Shown in pieces: positions 25,768 to 34,835 of a DNA stretch of 64,000 nucleotides (position 1 is the first letter of the stretch; each line of letters starts with the position of its first letter). Position numbers and translations under genes: made by a program. The notes under the pieces are model-generated. The model was given only the letters and a program-made list of their open reading frames with translations. It had not been told where the DNA came from and ran no database searches. This DNA is from Laspinema palackyanum D2c (lineage in GTDB: Bacteria; Cyanobacteriota; Cyanobacteriia; Cyanobacteriales; Laspinemataceae), in contig NZ_JAMXFD010000016.1 of assembly GCF_025370875.1 (NCBI RefSeq), positions 62,001 through 126,000 on the forward strand, written 5' to 3'.

Positions 25768-26028
25768 CCGGTCCCCTCCCCTTGGCAAGGGGAGGGTTAG
25801 GGTGGGGTGTTGGCGTTGACGCGCTTAAGCGCGTCAAGGAAGAATGGGTGGGTGGACCGTCATAGTGAGGGGTGATCGGCACCTGTATAGAGGTTGGACC
25901 AGCTTCTATACAGGTGCTTAAACCGTTAAGAGTGAGTGACGTGGCGGTAAGCGCAGCTATCCCGTAGGGAATCGCCAGGTTAAGAGGACCCCACCCTAAC
26001 CCTCCCCTTGGCAAGGGGAGGGGACCGG
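25768..26028. mobile_element. MITE-like nested-palindrome element between hoxH and the [2Fe-2S] gene
   Basis: About 261 bases bounded by inverted copies of the CCCTCCCC repeat (25768-25809 and 25988-26028). Inside lie a perfect 20-base palindrome (TGACGCGCTT / AAGCGCGTCA, 25817-25836) and a hairpin with a perfect 12-bp stem (CACCTGTATAGA, 25880-25891, with its complement at 25905-25916). No open frame with recognisable content and no transposase. I did not find clear target-site duplications. Confidence 0.55.
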
Positions 26029-26043
26029 ACGTATCACCTCCAA

Positions 26044-27468
26044 TTACTGCCGATATACTTGATTTACCACGGTCCCTTTCGCATCAATTAATTCAATATG
26101 CAACGGCATTTGACCCGCTGCATGGGTGGAACAACTCAAACAAGGGTCAAAGGCGCGAATCCCCGCTTCCACCCGGTTCAACATTCCTTCTTGAATCTCA
26201 TTATTATGAATGAAATGCTGGGCAATTTGAGTCACCGTTTTATTCATCGCCAGGTTGTTTTGTCCCGTCGCAATAATCAGGTTTACCTTCTTAATTAACC
26301 CATTTTCATCCACCTTATAATGATGGAATAAAGTACCCCGAGGTGCTTCGCTGACCCCAACTCCTTCTAGGTTATTAATCCCAGCAGTTGCACGAGTTCG
26401 GGGGGAAACAATATCCGGGTCATTGACCAATTGTTCGATATGTTCAATGGCACAGAGAATTTCAATTAATCGGGCATAATGATAGTAGAAGGAAGAGGTT
26501 GCAACCCCACCGGCCCGATCGCGAAATTCTAGCAACTCTCTATCCGCTGCCTCGGTTCCCATCCGACTACAGATATTCACCCTTGCTAAAGGTCCAACCC
26601 GATAAATGCCATTCGGATATCCCAAGGGTTTATAATAGGGAAATTTCAGATAAGACCAGGGTTCGACTGCTTCACCAAGGTAGGATTCATAGTCATCTTC
26701 GCTGAGATTGTCGGCAACAATATTGCCATCACTATCAGTAAAGCGAATCTTGCCATCGTAATGTTCCCAGAGTCCATCTTTCCCCACTAACCCCATAAAT
26801 AAGGAGGGGAATTTGCCAAAGGTTTCGACTTCTGTAGAAAAGCGGTCTAGGAGAGTTTTAAATAGACCTAAAGCGGTTTCAATGGTTTGCCGAGATTCCG
26901 GGAGGCGATCTCGAATCCAGGTGCAACTTTCTTCGGACAAGGGCGATCGCACCCCACCGGGAACCGCCCAAGAGGGGTGAATCTTTTTCGCCCCTAACAG
27001 TTCAATTATTTTTTGTCCAAACTGCCGTAAGCGAATCCCACTTCTAGCTAAATCCGGGTCTGCGGCAATCAATCCGAAGACATTTCGTTTCGCGGGGTCG
27101 CTATCCCATCCTAACAGAAAATCTGGACTACTCAGATGGAAGAAACTCAAGGCATGAGACTGAGTAATCTGGGCCAAATTCATCATCCGGCGCAATTTTT
27201 CCCCGGCAATAGGAATTTTGACCGCTTGAATTTTATCCCCGGTTTTGGCCGAGGCGAGGAGGTGGGACACGGGACAGATTCCGCAAATCCTAGCGGTAAT
27301 TCCGGCCATTTCCCACATGGGACGACCTTCGCAAAATTTCTCGAATCCGCGAAATTCGACGACGTGGAAGCGGGCATCTTCGACTTCTCCGGCATCGTCT
27401 AAATAGACGGAGATTTTGGCATGACCTTCAATACGGGTAACTGGATCGATGACGATTGTTTTAGACAT
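26044..27468 (-). CDS. hoxH: Bidirectional [NiFe]-hydrogenase large subunit HoxH
   Basis: 474 residues from ATG 27468, giving [19 protein letters not shown]. It holds the NiFe active site, bound by [10 protein letters not shown] (Cys62, Cys65) and DPCLSCSTH (Cys443, Cys446). Beyond His449 a ~25-residue tail is the extension that HoxW removes. With HoxY it interconverts H2 and protons, linked through HoxEFU to NAD(P)H or ferredoxin/flavodoxin, as a fermentative outlet and electron valve when light returns. Gap to hoxY is 78 bases. Confidence 0.97.
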   Translation of the reverse strand: MSKTIVIDPVTRIEGHAKISVYLDDAGEVEDARFHVVEFRGFEKFCEGRPMWEMAGITARICGICPVSHLLASAKTGDKIQAVKIPIAGEKLRRMMNLAQITQSHALSFFHLSSPDFLLGWDSDPAKRNVFGLIAADPDLARSGIRLRQFGQKIIELLGAKKIHPSWAVPGGVRSPLSEESCTWIRDRLPESRQTIETALGLFKTLLDRFSTEVETFGKFPSLFMGLVGKDGLWEHYDGKIRFTDSDGNIVADNLSEDDYESYLGEAVEPWSYLKFPYYKPLGYPNGIYRVGPLARVNICSRMGTEAADRELLEFRDRAGGVATSSFYYHYARLIEILCAIEHIEQLVNDPDIVSPRTRATAGINNLEGVGVSEAPRGTLFHHYKVDENGLIKKVNLIIATGQNNLAMNKTVTQIAQHFIHNNEIQEGMLNRVEAGIRAFDPCLSCSTHAAGQMPLHIELIDAKGTVVNQVYRQ

Positions 27469-27546
27469 ATTAGTAACCACTGATTTCACTAAGTTTCACG
27501 GAGGGGGAGAGAGGGGAATGAGGGTCTCTCTCCTCGGTGAATTGGG

Positions 27547-28095
27547 TTATCCGAATTTAATCATAGGACGCCCTTTCATTTCGGGTAATTCACCCCGGAG
27601 GAGGGGTTCCACGGTTGCGAGAATGCGTTGGGCGGAAGGGGGACAACCGGGCATAAACAGATCGACATCGACGACTTCATGAACGGGACGGACGCGATCG
27701 AGGAGTTCGGGGACGATGCCGGGAAAATGGGGAAGTTGGCGGGTTTCGTCGCTTAATTCTAGGTAGCAACGTTTGAGGACGGTTTCCGCTTTTCCTAACA
27801 TATTTCGCATCCCCGGAACGTTGGCAGTTACGGCACAATCTCCGAAGGAAATTAGGAATTTGGTGCGTTTTCTCGCCTCAATCAGCAGTTCCATATTTTC
27901 CTCGTTGGCGACGGCCCCTTCTACGAGGCAAACATCGACGTTTTCGGGATATTCTTTGATATCAGAGGCAACGGGACTAAAGACGATATCGACTTTTTCG
28001 GCGAGTTCAATTAACCATTCGTCTAGGTCCAGAAAGGACATATGGCAACCGGAACATCCACCTAACCAAACGGTCGCGAGTCTTATCTTGTCCAT
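27547..28095 (-). CDS. hoxY: Bidirectional hydrogenase small subunit HoxY
   Basis: 182 residues from ATG 28095, preceded by AGGGAG; the longer frame upstream is an artefact. Cysteines for the proximal [4Fe-4S] cluster are in [18 protein letters not shown] (Cys14, Cys17), GDCAVT and MPGCPPS. The short length is typical of the bidirectional Hox type. Its start overlaps the end of hoxU by 13 bases. Confidence 0.95.
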   Translation of the reverse strand: MDKIRLATVWLGGCSGCHMSFLDLDEWLIELAEKVDIVFSPVASDIKEYPENVDVCLVEGAVANEENMELLIEARKRTKFLISFGDCAVTANVPGMRNMLGKAETVLKRCYLELSDETRQLPHFPGIVPELLDRVRPVHEVVDVDLFMPGCPPSAQRILATVEPLLRGELPEMKGRPMIKFG

Positions 28096-28799
28096 TGTTT
28101 GTTCTCCCTGGCATTCACGATAAATTCTAATTTGTTGCGATCGCGAGTCATTTCGGCAACGGTAGAACCCTTGCGGAAAATTGACCCAGTTGGACAAGCT
28201 TCGACACATTTACCACAACTGGTACAGGCATCAACGGTTCCCCAAGGTTGATTTAATCCAGTGACAACTTTGGCCGCTGCCCCTCGAAAGGCCACATCCC
28301 AAACATGAGCCCCTTCGATTTCATCACAAACTCGGACACATCTTGTACAGAGGACGCAACGATTGTGGTCAATGCCAAATTGTGGATGGGAAATATCAAT
28401 TTCTCTTTCCGGAAATCGATAGGGAAATCGACTGTGATCCATGCCGACTTCAATCGCTAAATCTTGCAGTTCACAGTTCTCATTGGCAACACAAACGGCA
28501 CAAACGTGATTGCCTTCAGAAAACAGCATTTCTACAATCATTCGCCGATATTCTTGCAGGCGATCGCTGTCTGTGGTGATATCCATTCCTTCTGCAACTT
28601 GCGTCACACAGGAAGGCAACATTTTATTCACCCCGGCAATTTCCACCAAACACAACCGACAAGCGCCCACATCGGTAATCCCGTTCAGATGGCAGAGGGT
28701 GGGAATCCGAATCCCTGCTTCCTTGGACGCATCCAGAATGGTTGTCCCCTCTTCGATCGCGAGGTCAACTCCATTAATTTTTAAAGTGACGACTGACAT
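28083..28799 (-). CDS. hoxU: Bidirectional hydrogenase diaphorase subunit HoxU
   Basis: 238 residues. N-terminal plant-type [2Fe-2S] domain ([18 protein letters not shown], then SCV), then a His/Cys segment ([15 protein letters not shown]), then a two-cluster ferredoxin domain ([11 protein letters not shown] and [16 protein letters not shown]). It equals the N-terminal part of complex I NuoG and passes electrons between HoxF/HoxE and HoxY. The gap to hoxF is 68 bases. Confidence 0.96.
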   Translation of the reverse strand: MSVVTLKINGVDLAIEEGTTILDASKEAGIRIPTLCHLNGITDVGACRLCLVEIAGVNKMLPSCVTQVAEGMDITTDSDRLQEYRRMIVEMLFSEGNHVCAVCVANENCELQDLAIEVGMDHSRFPYRFPEREIDISHPQFGIDHNRCVLCTRCVRVCDEIEGAHVWDVAFRGAAAKVVTGLNQPWGTVDACTSCGKCVEACPTGSIFRKGSTVAEMTRDRNKLEFIVNARENKQWTR

Positions 28800-28867
28800 A
28801 TCTTTTCTCTCTCTGTTAGATCGATGGGTTGCGATCGGGGCAACTTCACCATTGCCCCTGTTTTCCT

Positions 28868-30502
28868 CTAGGAGGTGATGGATGCCGCTGTCCCTGCCGG
28901 AACTTTCCCATTAGGACTGTCTTTCAACAGGGTCAAATACTCCTCGCGGAAGTAGCGCAAGGTACTCATCACCGGGTTCGGGGCCGTCATTCCTAACCCG
29001 CACAAACTGGTGTTTTTCACCATGTCACACAGTTGTTCGAGTTTCACAATATCCTGCAAAGTCGCCTCTCTATTCAGGATTTTGGTCAGCATTTGATACA
29101 TCTGCACCGTCCCCGCCCGACAGGGAATACATTTCCCACAGGTTTCACCCCGGCAGAACTCCATATAAAATCGGGCCACTTCCACCATGCTGGTCTTTTC
29201 ATCCATGACCACCATGCCGCCAGACCCCATCATAGACCCGATTTTCACCAGGGAATCGTAATCCACTGGCGTATCTAACAAGGATGCTGGAATACAACCC
29301 CCAGAGGGTCCGCCGGTTTGTACCGCTTTGACTTTACCATTGGGGACACCCCCGCCCATTTCTTCGACAATCTCACGCAGGGTAATCCCCATCGGGACTT
29401 CGATGAGTCCATTATTGCGAATCTGACCCGTGAGGGCAAAAACTTTGGTTCCCTTACTCTTTTCGGTCCCAATTCCCGCATACCACGCGCCGCCTTCGCG
29501 GATAATCGCCGGAATATTAGCAAAGGTTTCCACGTTATTAATTAACGTCGGCGACTTCCAGAGTCCTTCTTGGGCGGGATAGGGTGGACGAGGACGGGGA
29601 TTGCCGCGTCCCCCTTCAATGGATTGAATTAATGCGGTTTCTTCCCCGCAAACAAAGGCCCCGGCCCCAATTCTAATCTCGATTTTAAAGTCAAAGGGGG
29701 AATCAAAAATTTGACTACCGAGAATCCCGTATTTTTTCGCTTGTTTAATCGCCTTTTGCAACCGTTCGATCGCCAGGGGATATTCTGCCCGCACATAAAT
29801 ATATCCCTCACTGGCCCCGATCGCATAGGCAGCGATCGCCATGCCTTCTAACACCCGATGGGGGTCACTTTCCAACACCGACCGATCCATGAATGCACCG
29901 GGGTCGCCTTCATCAGCATTGCAGATCACATACTTCTGCTGTCCCGGCATTTTCGCCACCGTCGCCCACTTCAACCCAGTAGGATATCCACCGCCACCGC
30001 GTCCCCGCAATCCACTCTTACTCACCTCATCAATGGTTTCCGAGGGGGTGAGGTCATGAATTGCTTTATACAGGGGTTCATATCCCCCAACGGCGATATA
30101 TTCCTCAATCCGTTCCGGGTCAATTTTCCCACTGGTTTCCCGGACAATCCGCATCTGCCGCGCAAAAAATGGATGTTCCGGGTCTCCTTCTGCTGCGCTT
30201 GCGGTCCCGCCTGCGATCGCCTCAATAATACTCGCCGCATCATCCGGGGTCACTTCTTCATATAGCTTGTTCTGGGCCTCAATTTGGACCAACGGCCCTC
30301 GCCCACAAAATCCCATACAACCCACGCCCACCACTTGGACGCGATCGCCCATCTTCTTCTCTTTACAAGTATTTTCTAAATTCTTCTTGACGCCGAGGGA
30401 GTTCGCCGCCTGACATCCCGTGGAGGTACAACAATGTACCCGGATGGGTTTCTGGGCAGTCCGTTCCTTCTCGCCAATCTCCCTAAGTTCCGCTAAATCC
30501 AT
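28868..30502 (-). CDS. hoxF: Bidirectional hydrogenase NAD(P)H-binding diaphorase subunit HoxF
   Basis: 544 residues. N-terminal thioredoxin-like [2Fe-2S] domain (CCTSTGCQAANS, CMGFCGRGP), then the NuoF-like core: GLRGRGGGGYPTGLKW for NADH and FMN, the EGDPGAFMDRS region, FVCGEETALIQSIEG, and the cluster site GETCGKCIPCRAGT with a later CGLG. It exchanges electrons with NAD(P)H. Gap to hoxE is 91 bases. Confidence 0.96.
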   Translation of the reverse strand: MDLAELREIGEKERTAQKPIRVHCCTSTGCQAANSLGVKKNLENTCKEKKMGDRVQVVGVGCMGFCGRGPLVQIEAQNKLYEEVTPDDAASIIEAIAGGTASAAEGDPEHPFFARQMRIVRETSGKIDPERIEEYIAVGGYEPLYKAIHDLTPSETIDEVSKSGLRGRGGGGYPTGLKWATVAKMPGQQKYVICNADEGDPGAFMDRSVLESDPHRVLEGMAIAAYAIGASEGYIYVRAEYPLAIERLQKAIKQAKKYGILGSQIFDSPFDFKIEIRIGAGAFVCGEETALIQSIEGGRGNPRPRPPYPAQEGLWKSPTLINNVETFANIPAIIREGGAWYAGIGTEKSKGTKVFALTGQIRNNGLIEVPMGITLREIVEEMGGGVPNGKVKAVQTGGPSGGCIPASLLDTPVDYDSLVKIGSMMGSGGMVVMDEKTSMVEVARFYMEFCRGETCGKCIPCRAGTVQMYQMLTKILNREATLQDIVKLEQLCDMVKNTSLCGLGMTAPNPVMSTLRYFREEYLTLLKDSPNGKVPAGTAASITS

Positions 30503-30593
30503 AGTGTTCTAACCTCTCGCTTTCTTCCGTTCAAGGAGGGTGGTTGTCTGAGTCAATGGGTGAAACCTTCTCCTTGCCTATAACGCTCTCACC

Positions 30594-31136
30594 CTACTTG
30601 ATCCATCCTTTAATATGTTCGAGTGCTTGTTCCGAAGTCTGCTTACCAGCAACGGTTCCGTCATACACCACCACCGGCGCAATTCCACAGGCCCCAACAC
30701 ATCGGGCGGTGATTAAGGAAACCTCGCCATCTGCCGTGGTTTCCCCTTGCTGAATCCCCGTCTGTTTCTCCAGGGATGCGAGTACCTCACCCCCTCCTTT
30801 CACATAACAGGCGGTTCCCAAGCAGACCACGCAGGTATGTGATCCACTGGGTTTCAGGGAGAACAAATGGTAAAATGTCGCTACTCCGTAAACCCGACTT
30901 AACGGCAGTTTCAGATTCCGCGCTACATAGAGTAATACATCTTCTTCCAGATACCCAAACGCTTCCTGAGCTTTATGGAGTACCTCGATTAGCGCATCTT
31001 GCCGATACTGGTTCCGCTTCATCGTGATATCCAGGACCTTAAAGCGCTTATCCCCACTGGGATGCTCCGTTGCCGCTTTTTTTTCCTTCGGGTCTGATTT
31101 TTCGTGTTCGTCGCTCTTTGCCGCAGTTGATTGCAT
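30594..31136 (-). CDS. hoxE: Bidirectional hydrogenase subunit HoxE
   Basis: 180 residues. A charged N-terminal extension of about 35 residues precedes a NuoE-like helical part ([20 protein letters not shown]) and a thioredoxin-like [2Fe-2S] domain with [12 protein letters not shown] and [11 protein letters not shown]. It is the first hox gene transcribed, so the promoter of the hoxEFUYH unit should lie in the 31137-31800 region. Confidence 0.95.
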   Translation of the reverse strand: MQSTAAKSDEHEKSDPKEKKAATEHPSGDKRFKVLDITMKRNQYRQDALIEVLHKAQEAFGYLEEDVLLYVARNLKLPLSRVYGVATFYHLFSLKPSGSHTCVVCLGTACYVKGGGEVLASLEKQTGIQQGETTADGEVSLITARCVGACGIAPVVVYDGTVAGKQTSEQALEHIKGWIK

Positions 31137-31369
31137 AGCTTATATCCTTACTCTAAACTTGATCACCTGGCACTGACCTGTTGCTTCCTCCCTTAACTCT
31201 CCCGTTCCTTAGGGACTAGACCTCACCCCTTGACCCTTTTTTCTCCCCTCCCCCTGTTCTTTCTATACTGTACCGCTTAACCATAAAACATTTTCATTCA
31301 TTCTATAAATTTTTGTAATGTTTTTTTAAGACTGCTAGGGAAATGGCGTTACTGCGAGTTGTTTAGCGT

Positions 31370-31398
31370 ATCATATAAAATAGAGAAACTAGCAATAA
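31370..31398 (-). promoter_or_regulatory. Weak candidate hoxE promoter
   Basis: On the minus strand TTATTG (31393-31398), 17 bases, TATGAT (31370-31375). The -10 is good and the -35 poor, about 235 bases upstream of the hoxE start. Confidence 0.25.
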
Positions 31399-31693
31399 TT
31401 TTAAATCCCTTAAGAATTCTCCCGGATCCCAGAAAAAGTCGGTTCAGAATTAACCCATTTATCCCCCTGAGTCTTGCGGTTCCTCGCAGATTTCATCCCT
31501 AAAAGAGCAATGCTTATAGATTTCTTAAGAGAATGTTAAATTTAAAAAATCTGGAAATTTTGATAATTTTTAGGCCAATGGGAATAGCAGTGTCTAGGGT
31601 CTATTACCCAGGATAGAGAAAGGCTTAGTTTAACAATAAAAAAGTTGTCAAAGTTAAGAATAAGCGATTTCCCATAATCATCCGGTCAAGTCA

Positions 31694-31717
31694 CAAAATC
31701 CCCGAACCCATTCGGGC
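31694..31717 (-). terminator. Possible terminator after hypE
   Basis: CCCGAA / TTCGGG stem with a 4-base loop (31701-31716); on the minus strand it is followed by GGATTTTG. A weak T tract, 200 bases beyond the hypE stop. Confidence 0.35.
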
Positions 31718-31811
31718 TATTTTCCCAACAAAACCGTTGCTAAAGTTACCGAAATCCACTCTTAAAATTAATTTAAGAATTGAGATATGAAGGATGAAGG
31801 ATGGGAGAATG

Positions 31812-31898
31812 TTCGTAGTAGCGACTTCAGTCGTTATCCATGTTCGTAGTAACGACTTCAGTCGTTCTCTTAAGTTCGTAGTAACGACTTCAGTCGTT
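31812..31898. repeat. Three copies of the AACGACTTCAGTCGTT palindromic repeat
   Basis: Copies begin at 31812, 31843 and 31875, all in plus orientation, the first with one mismatch in the stem (AGCGACTT). They lie directly after the hypE stop. Confidence 0.85.
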
Positions 31899-31914
31899 CT
31901 CCCCATCCCCTCCA

Positions 31915-32961
31915 TCAACAAATCCGAGGCAATTGTTCCCCACTCAGCATATCCAGAATCCGACTCGCACCAATTTGACTCCGCAACGTCACAAAACCCT
32001 GACCCGTCCCCGTCACCGTCCCGATCGCCACCGCATCCACCCCCAACGGATGAGACTTCATCACCTCCAAAGCGCGACTGGCATAGTCTGCCGGAACAAA
32101 CGCCACAAATCGTCCCTCATTCGCCACATATAGCGGGTCAAACCCCAAAATCTCACAAGCACCCTGGACCTGTTCCTGAACCGGAATCGACCGTTCATCA
32201 ATGGTAATCCCTACCCCCGCTGATGTCGCAATTTCATTTAACGCACTGGATAACCCACCGCGTGTTAAGTCGCGCAAACAGTGAATTTCGATGCCAGCAT
32301 CCAGTAACTGTAAGACAAGGGAGGCGATCGCCGCTGAATCACTCTCAATCGTCGTTTCAAACTCCAACCCCTCACGGACTGCCATAATCGCAATCCCATG
32401 TCGTCCCAAATCTCCATTAATCAACAAAACATCCCCCTCACGCACCGACTGCGGTGCGATCGCCTGGTTATGTTCAATCATCCCTACCCCGGCAGTATTG
32501 ATAAAAATTCCATCTCCCTTCCCGCGATCGACCACCTTCGTATCCCCCGTCACAATTTGTACCCCCGCACTCTGTGCCGCTGCCTGCATCGACTGCACCA
32601 CCCGCCACAGGGTCTCCATTGGCAACCCCTCCTCCAAAATAAACCCTGCCGTCAGATACAAAGGACGAGCACCACTCATCGCCAAATCATTCACCGTCCC
32701 ATGAACCGCCAAGGAACCGATATCCCCACCGGGAAAAAATAGAGGACGAATCACATACGAATCCGTCGTCATCGCGATCCGAGTTCCCGGCAACGTCAAC
32801 GCCACCGAATCATGAGGAACCCCATCCGGCGTCCCAAACACCGGCAAAAACATCCGTTCAATCAACTGGCGCATCAATGTTCCCCCACCCCCATGCGCTA
32901 ACAACACATGAGGATATTGAGAAATCGGAATCGGACAGGTTATGGTAAAATCTTCTATCAT
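31915..32961 (-). CDS. hypE: Hydrogenase maturation protein HypE
   Basis: About 348 residues from ATG 32961 (ATG 32979 is six codons upstream). PurM/AIRS-like fold: [18 protein letters not shown], then [26 protein letters not shown]-like sequence, and [16 protein letters not shown]. The essential C-terminal PRIC ends in the Cys that carries the thiocarboxamide, dehydrated to thiocyanate to supply the cyanide ligands with HypF. It is the most upstream gene of the hydrogenase run, 780 bases from hoxE. Confidence 0.95.
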   Translation of the reverse strand: MIEDFTITCPIPISQYPHVLLAHGGGGTLMRQLIERMFLPVFGTPDGVPHDSVALTLPGTRIAMTTDSYVIRPLFFPGGDIGSLAVHGTVNDLAMSGARPLYLTAGFILEEGLPMETLWRVVQSMQAAAQSAGVQIVTGDTKVVDRGKGDGIFINTAGVGMIEHNQAIAPQSVREGDVLLINGDLGRHGIAIMAVREGLEFETTIESDSAAIASLVLQLLDAGIEIHCLRDLTRGGLSSALNEIATSAGVGITIDERSIPVQEQVQGACEILGFDPLYVANEGRFVAFVPADYASRALEVMKSHPLGVDAVAIGTVTGTGQGFVTLRSQIGASRILDMLSGEQLPRIC

Positions 32962-33159
32962 GGCGACTGCTTCTATCAACTAAAGAATATTCTACCCCTC
33001 AACCCCAACCCCAAATACCCCCTCATCTATCGGCAAACGACTGTACCCCTGGGCTAGTTTTACCCAAAGTGCTGAATTTTATCGGGTGGAGAAATAAATC
33101 CCTTGAAATAAGGACTATCCAGAACCTTACCCCATCCCACAACACCGTCTTAAATCACT

Positions 33160-34128
33160 ATGCATCCATCCCAAACAGTCAATCCGTCCCAAAAACCCGC
33201 TCATCCCTTGACTCGCCGCCACTTCTTGAAATTAGGCGCTTTATCCAGTCTCGGCTTTTTAGCTGCTTTAGCGGGCCCCAATTTCGGGGGCAAAATGGCC
33301 AAAGCACAAGCACCACAAATCCCCCAACTTTCTTCCTGGAAATTTACCACCGTTCAGGTGAATGAAACCGGAGAAATCATTCAAAAAGTTTGCAAAGAAG
33401 TCCCCTATTTTCAAGAATCCCTAGGCAAGGGTCTGGGTATTGATTTAATTCAGATTCCTGGGGGTAGTTTTTTGATGGGTTCCCCTCCGACGGAATTAGA
33501 ACGATATGACAGTGAAGGTCCTCAACATTCTGTGACTTTGCCCGACTTCTTTTTAAGTCAATCTCCCATCACTCAGGCACAGTGGCAAGCGGTGATGGGA
33601 AACAATCCCTCCACTTGGCAGCAAGACAATTTACCTGTGGAAAATGTCTCTTGGCATGATGCGGTAGAATTTTGTCACCGACTGGCGCAAAAAACGGGAC
33701 GCGGGTATCGTCTGCCGTCAGAAGCGGAATGGGAATATGCCTGTCGCGCCAAAAGTTCTACCCCGTTTTATTTTGGTGAAAAAATTACCGCCGAATTAGG
33801 GAACTATGATGAAAGTTTGACAGGAATTCCTCACCACAAAACCACCCCAGTGGGCAGTTTTCCCGCGAATGGGTTTGGATTAGTCGATATGCATGGCAAT
33901 CTCTGGGAATGGTGTCAGGATTTGTGGCATAATAGTTATGAGGGTGCGCCGACAGATGGCAGTGCCTGGGAAATTGGAGGAAATCCAGAATTTCGGATAC
34001 TGCGCGGCGGGTCCTGGCATGATTTACCGTGGTATTCTCGGGCGGCGCAACGGTTTGGTAAGGAACCGGATTCTCAAGAGGCGATCGCCGGGTTTCGGAT
34101 TGCTGTTTCTGGGTTGCTTAACCCCTGA
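33160..34128 (+). CDS. Tat-exported FGE-sulfatase-like (SUMF1-fold) protein lacking the catalytic Cys pair
   Basis: 322 residues. The N-terminus has a twin-arginine signal (LTRRHFLKLGALSSLGFLAA) followed by a probable cleavage region (AKAQA), so it should be exported folded. The mature part has the formylglycine-generating-enzyme fold signature: IQIPGGSFLMGSP, NPSTWQQDNLPVENVSWHDA, YRLPSEAEWEYACR, GLVDMHGNLWEWCQD and RILRGGSW. Genuine FGE has two active-site Cys just after RGGS; here that region is RGGSWHDLPWYSRAAQRFG without Cys. It is thus probably a ligand-binding or other member of the fold. Transcribed away from hypE; the reductase gene follows. Confidence 0.85.
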   Translation: MHPSQTVNPSQKPAHPLTRRHFLKLGALSSLGFLAALAGPNFGGKMAKAQAPQIPQLSSWKFTTVQVNETGEIIQKVCKEVPYFQESLGKGLGIDLIQIPGGSFLMGSPPTELERYDSEGPQHSVTLPDFFLSQSPITQAQWQAVMGNNPSTWQQDNLPVENVSWHDAVEFCHRLAQKTGRGYRLPSEAEWEYACRAKSSTPFYFGEKITAELGNYDESLTGIPHHKTTPVGSFPANGFGLVDMHGNLWEWCQDLWHNSYEGAPTDGSAWEIGGNPEFRILRGGSWHDLPWYSRAAQRFGKEPDSQEAIAGFRIAVSGLLNP

Positions 34129-34158
34129 TTTCACGGATTGACGCAGAGAGGAAAAAAA

Positions 34159-34761
34159 ATGAATAGAGATAAAAAAGTTGTAGGAATTGTCGGCAGTTAT
34201 CGCAAGGGCGGAACGATTGATACCGTGGTGAGTGAGGTCCTGGCAGAAGCTGAAAATCAAGGTGCAGAAATTTCCAAGATTTATTTGCAGGACCGCCAGA
34301 TTGAGTTTTGTACGAATTGTCGGGTTTGTTTACAGCAACCGGGACCAGAACGGGGAGAATGTGTGCTCCAGGATGAGATGGATGGGATGTTGCAGGAAAT
34401 TGAGGCAGCAGATTCTTTGGTAATTGGTGCGCCGGTTAATTTTGGAAATGTTAATGCCCTGACTCAACGGTTTTTAGAACGGTGTGTTTGTTATGGATAT
34501 TGGCCCTGGAATACGCCGGGACCACAAATGCGAAAGTCCGAAGCAACGAAGAAGGCGGTCCTCATTTCGTCCAGTGCAGTTCCTGGGTTTATTGCGCGTT
34601 GGTTATCCGGTGCAATTAAAAGTTTGAAGTCTCTGGCGAAAATGTTGGGGGCCAAACCCATTGGGATAATTTGTGTGGGAAAAGTGATTTCCAAACAAGA
34701 AGGTGTGTCGGATAAAATTAAACGGCGGGCACGGCATTTAGGTCATGAGTTGGTTATGTAA
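34159..34761 (+). CDS. Flavodoxin-fold NAD(P)H-dependent FMN reductase-like protein
   Basis: About 200 residues from ATG 34159, preceded by GAGG; the frame's earlier ATG at 34138 is less likely. GSYRKGGTIDT is the phosphate-binding loop, CTNCRVCLQ and a Cys/Asp-rich region (GECVLQDEMDGM) match the iron-sulfur flavoprotein/WrbA-related group, and VIGAPVNFGNVNALTQRFLER is the second flavin loop. Probably a cytosolic redox enzyme with FMN; substrate unknown. It lies 30 bases after the FGE-like gene, likely co-transcribed. Confidence 0.8.
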   Translation: MNRDKKVVGIVGSYRKGGTIDTVVSEVLAEAENQGAEISKIYLQDRQIEFCTNCRVCLQQPGPERGECVLQDEMDGMLQEIEAADSLVIGAPVNFGNVNALTQRFLERCVCYGYWPWNTPGPQMRKSEATKKAVLISSSAVPGFIARWLSGAIKSLKSLAKMLGAKPIGIICVGKVISKQEGVSDKIKRRARHLGHELVM

Positions 34762-34767
34762 AGGGGT

Positions 34768-34829
34768 AACCACAGATTGCACAGATTGACACAGAAAATT
34801 CTCAGTGAAAATCTGTGTAATCTGTGGTT
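34768..34829. terminator. Long inverted repeat between two convergent genes
   Basis: A 20-base arm (34768-34787, AACCACAGATTGCACAGATT) pairs with 34810-34829 with one mismatch. It is followed by TTAGTATTT. It lies between the reductase and SulP genes and can end both transcripts. Confidence 0.6.
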
Positions 34830-34835
34830 TAGTAT

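Larger units (their letters stand above)
31137..31811. other. Upstream region of hoxE, about 675 bases without a gene
   Basis: AT-rich, with no coding frame of recognisable content. It should carry the hox promoter and the hypE terminator. I looked for, and did not find, a clear LexA-type (AGTACNNNNGTACT-like) or NtcA-type (GTAN8TAC) box; AbrB-type sites cannot be read by eye. Confidence 0.5.

Noticed and set aside
25724-26014. 96-codon minus-strand frame between hoxH and the [2Fe-2S] gene
   Set aside because: It is produced by translating the palindromic repeats (GGLGWGPLN and PNPPLAKGRG type peptides); no gene-like content.
31137-31811. LexA or NtcA boxes upstream of hoxE
   Set aside because: No sequence close enough to AGTACNNNNGTACT or GTAN8TAC was found.
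31691-31921. 76-codon minus-strand frame after hypE
   Set aside because: The N-terminal half is repeat translation (TTEVVTTN), and the rest has no recognisable feature or ribosome binding site.
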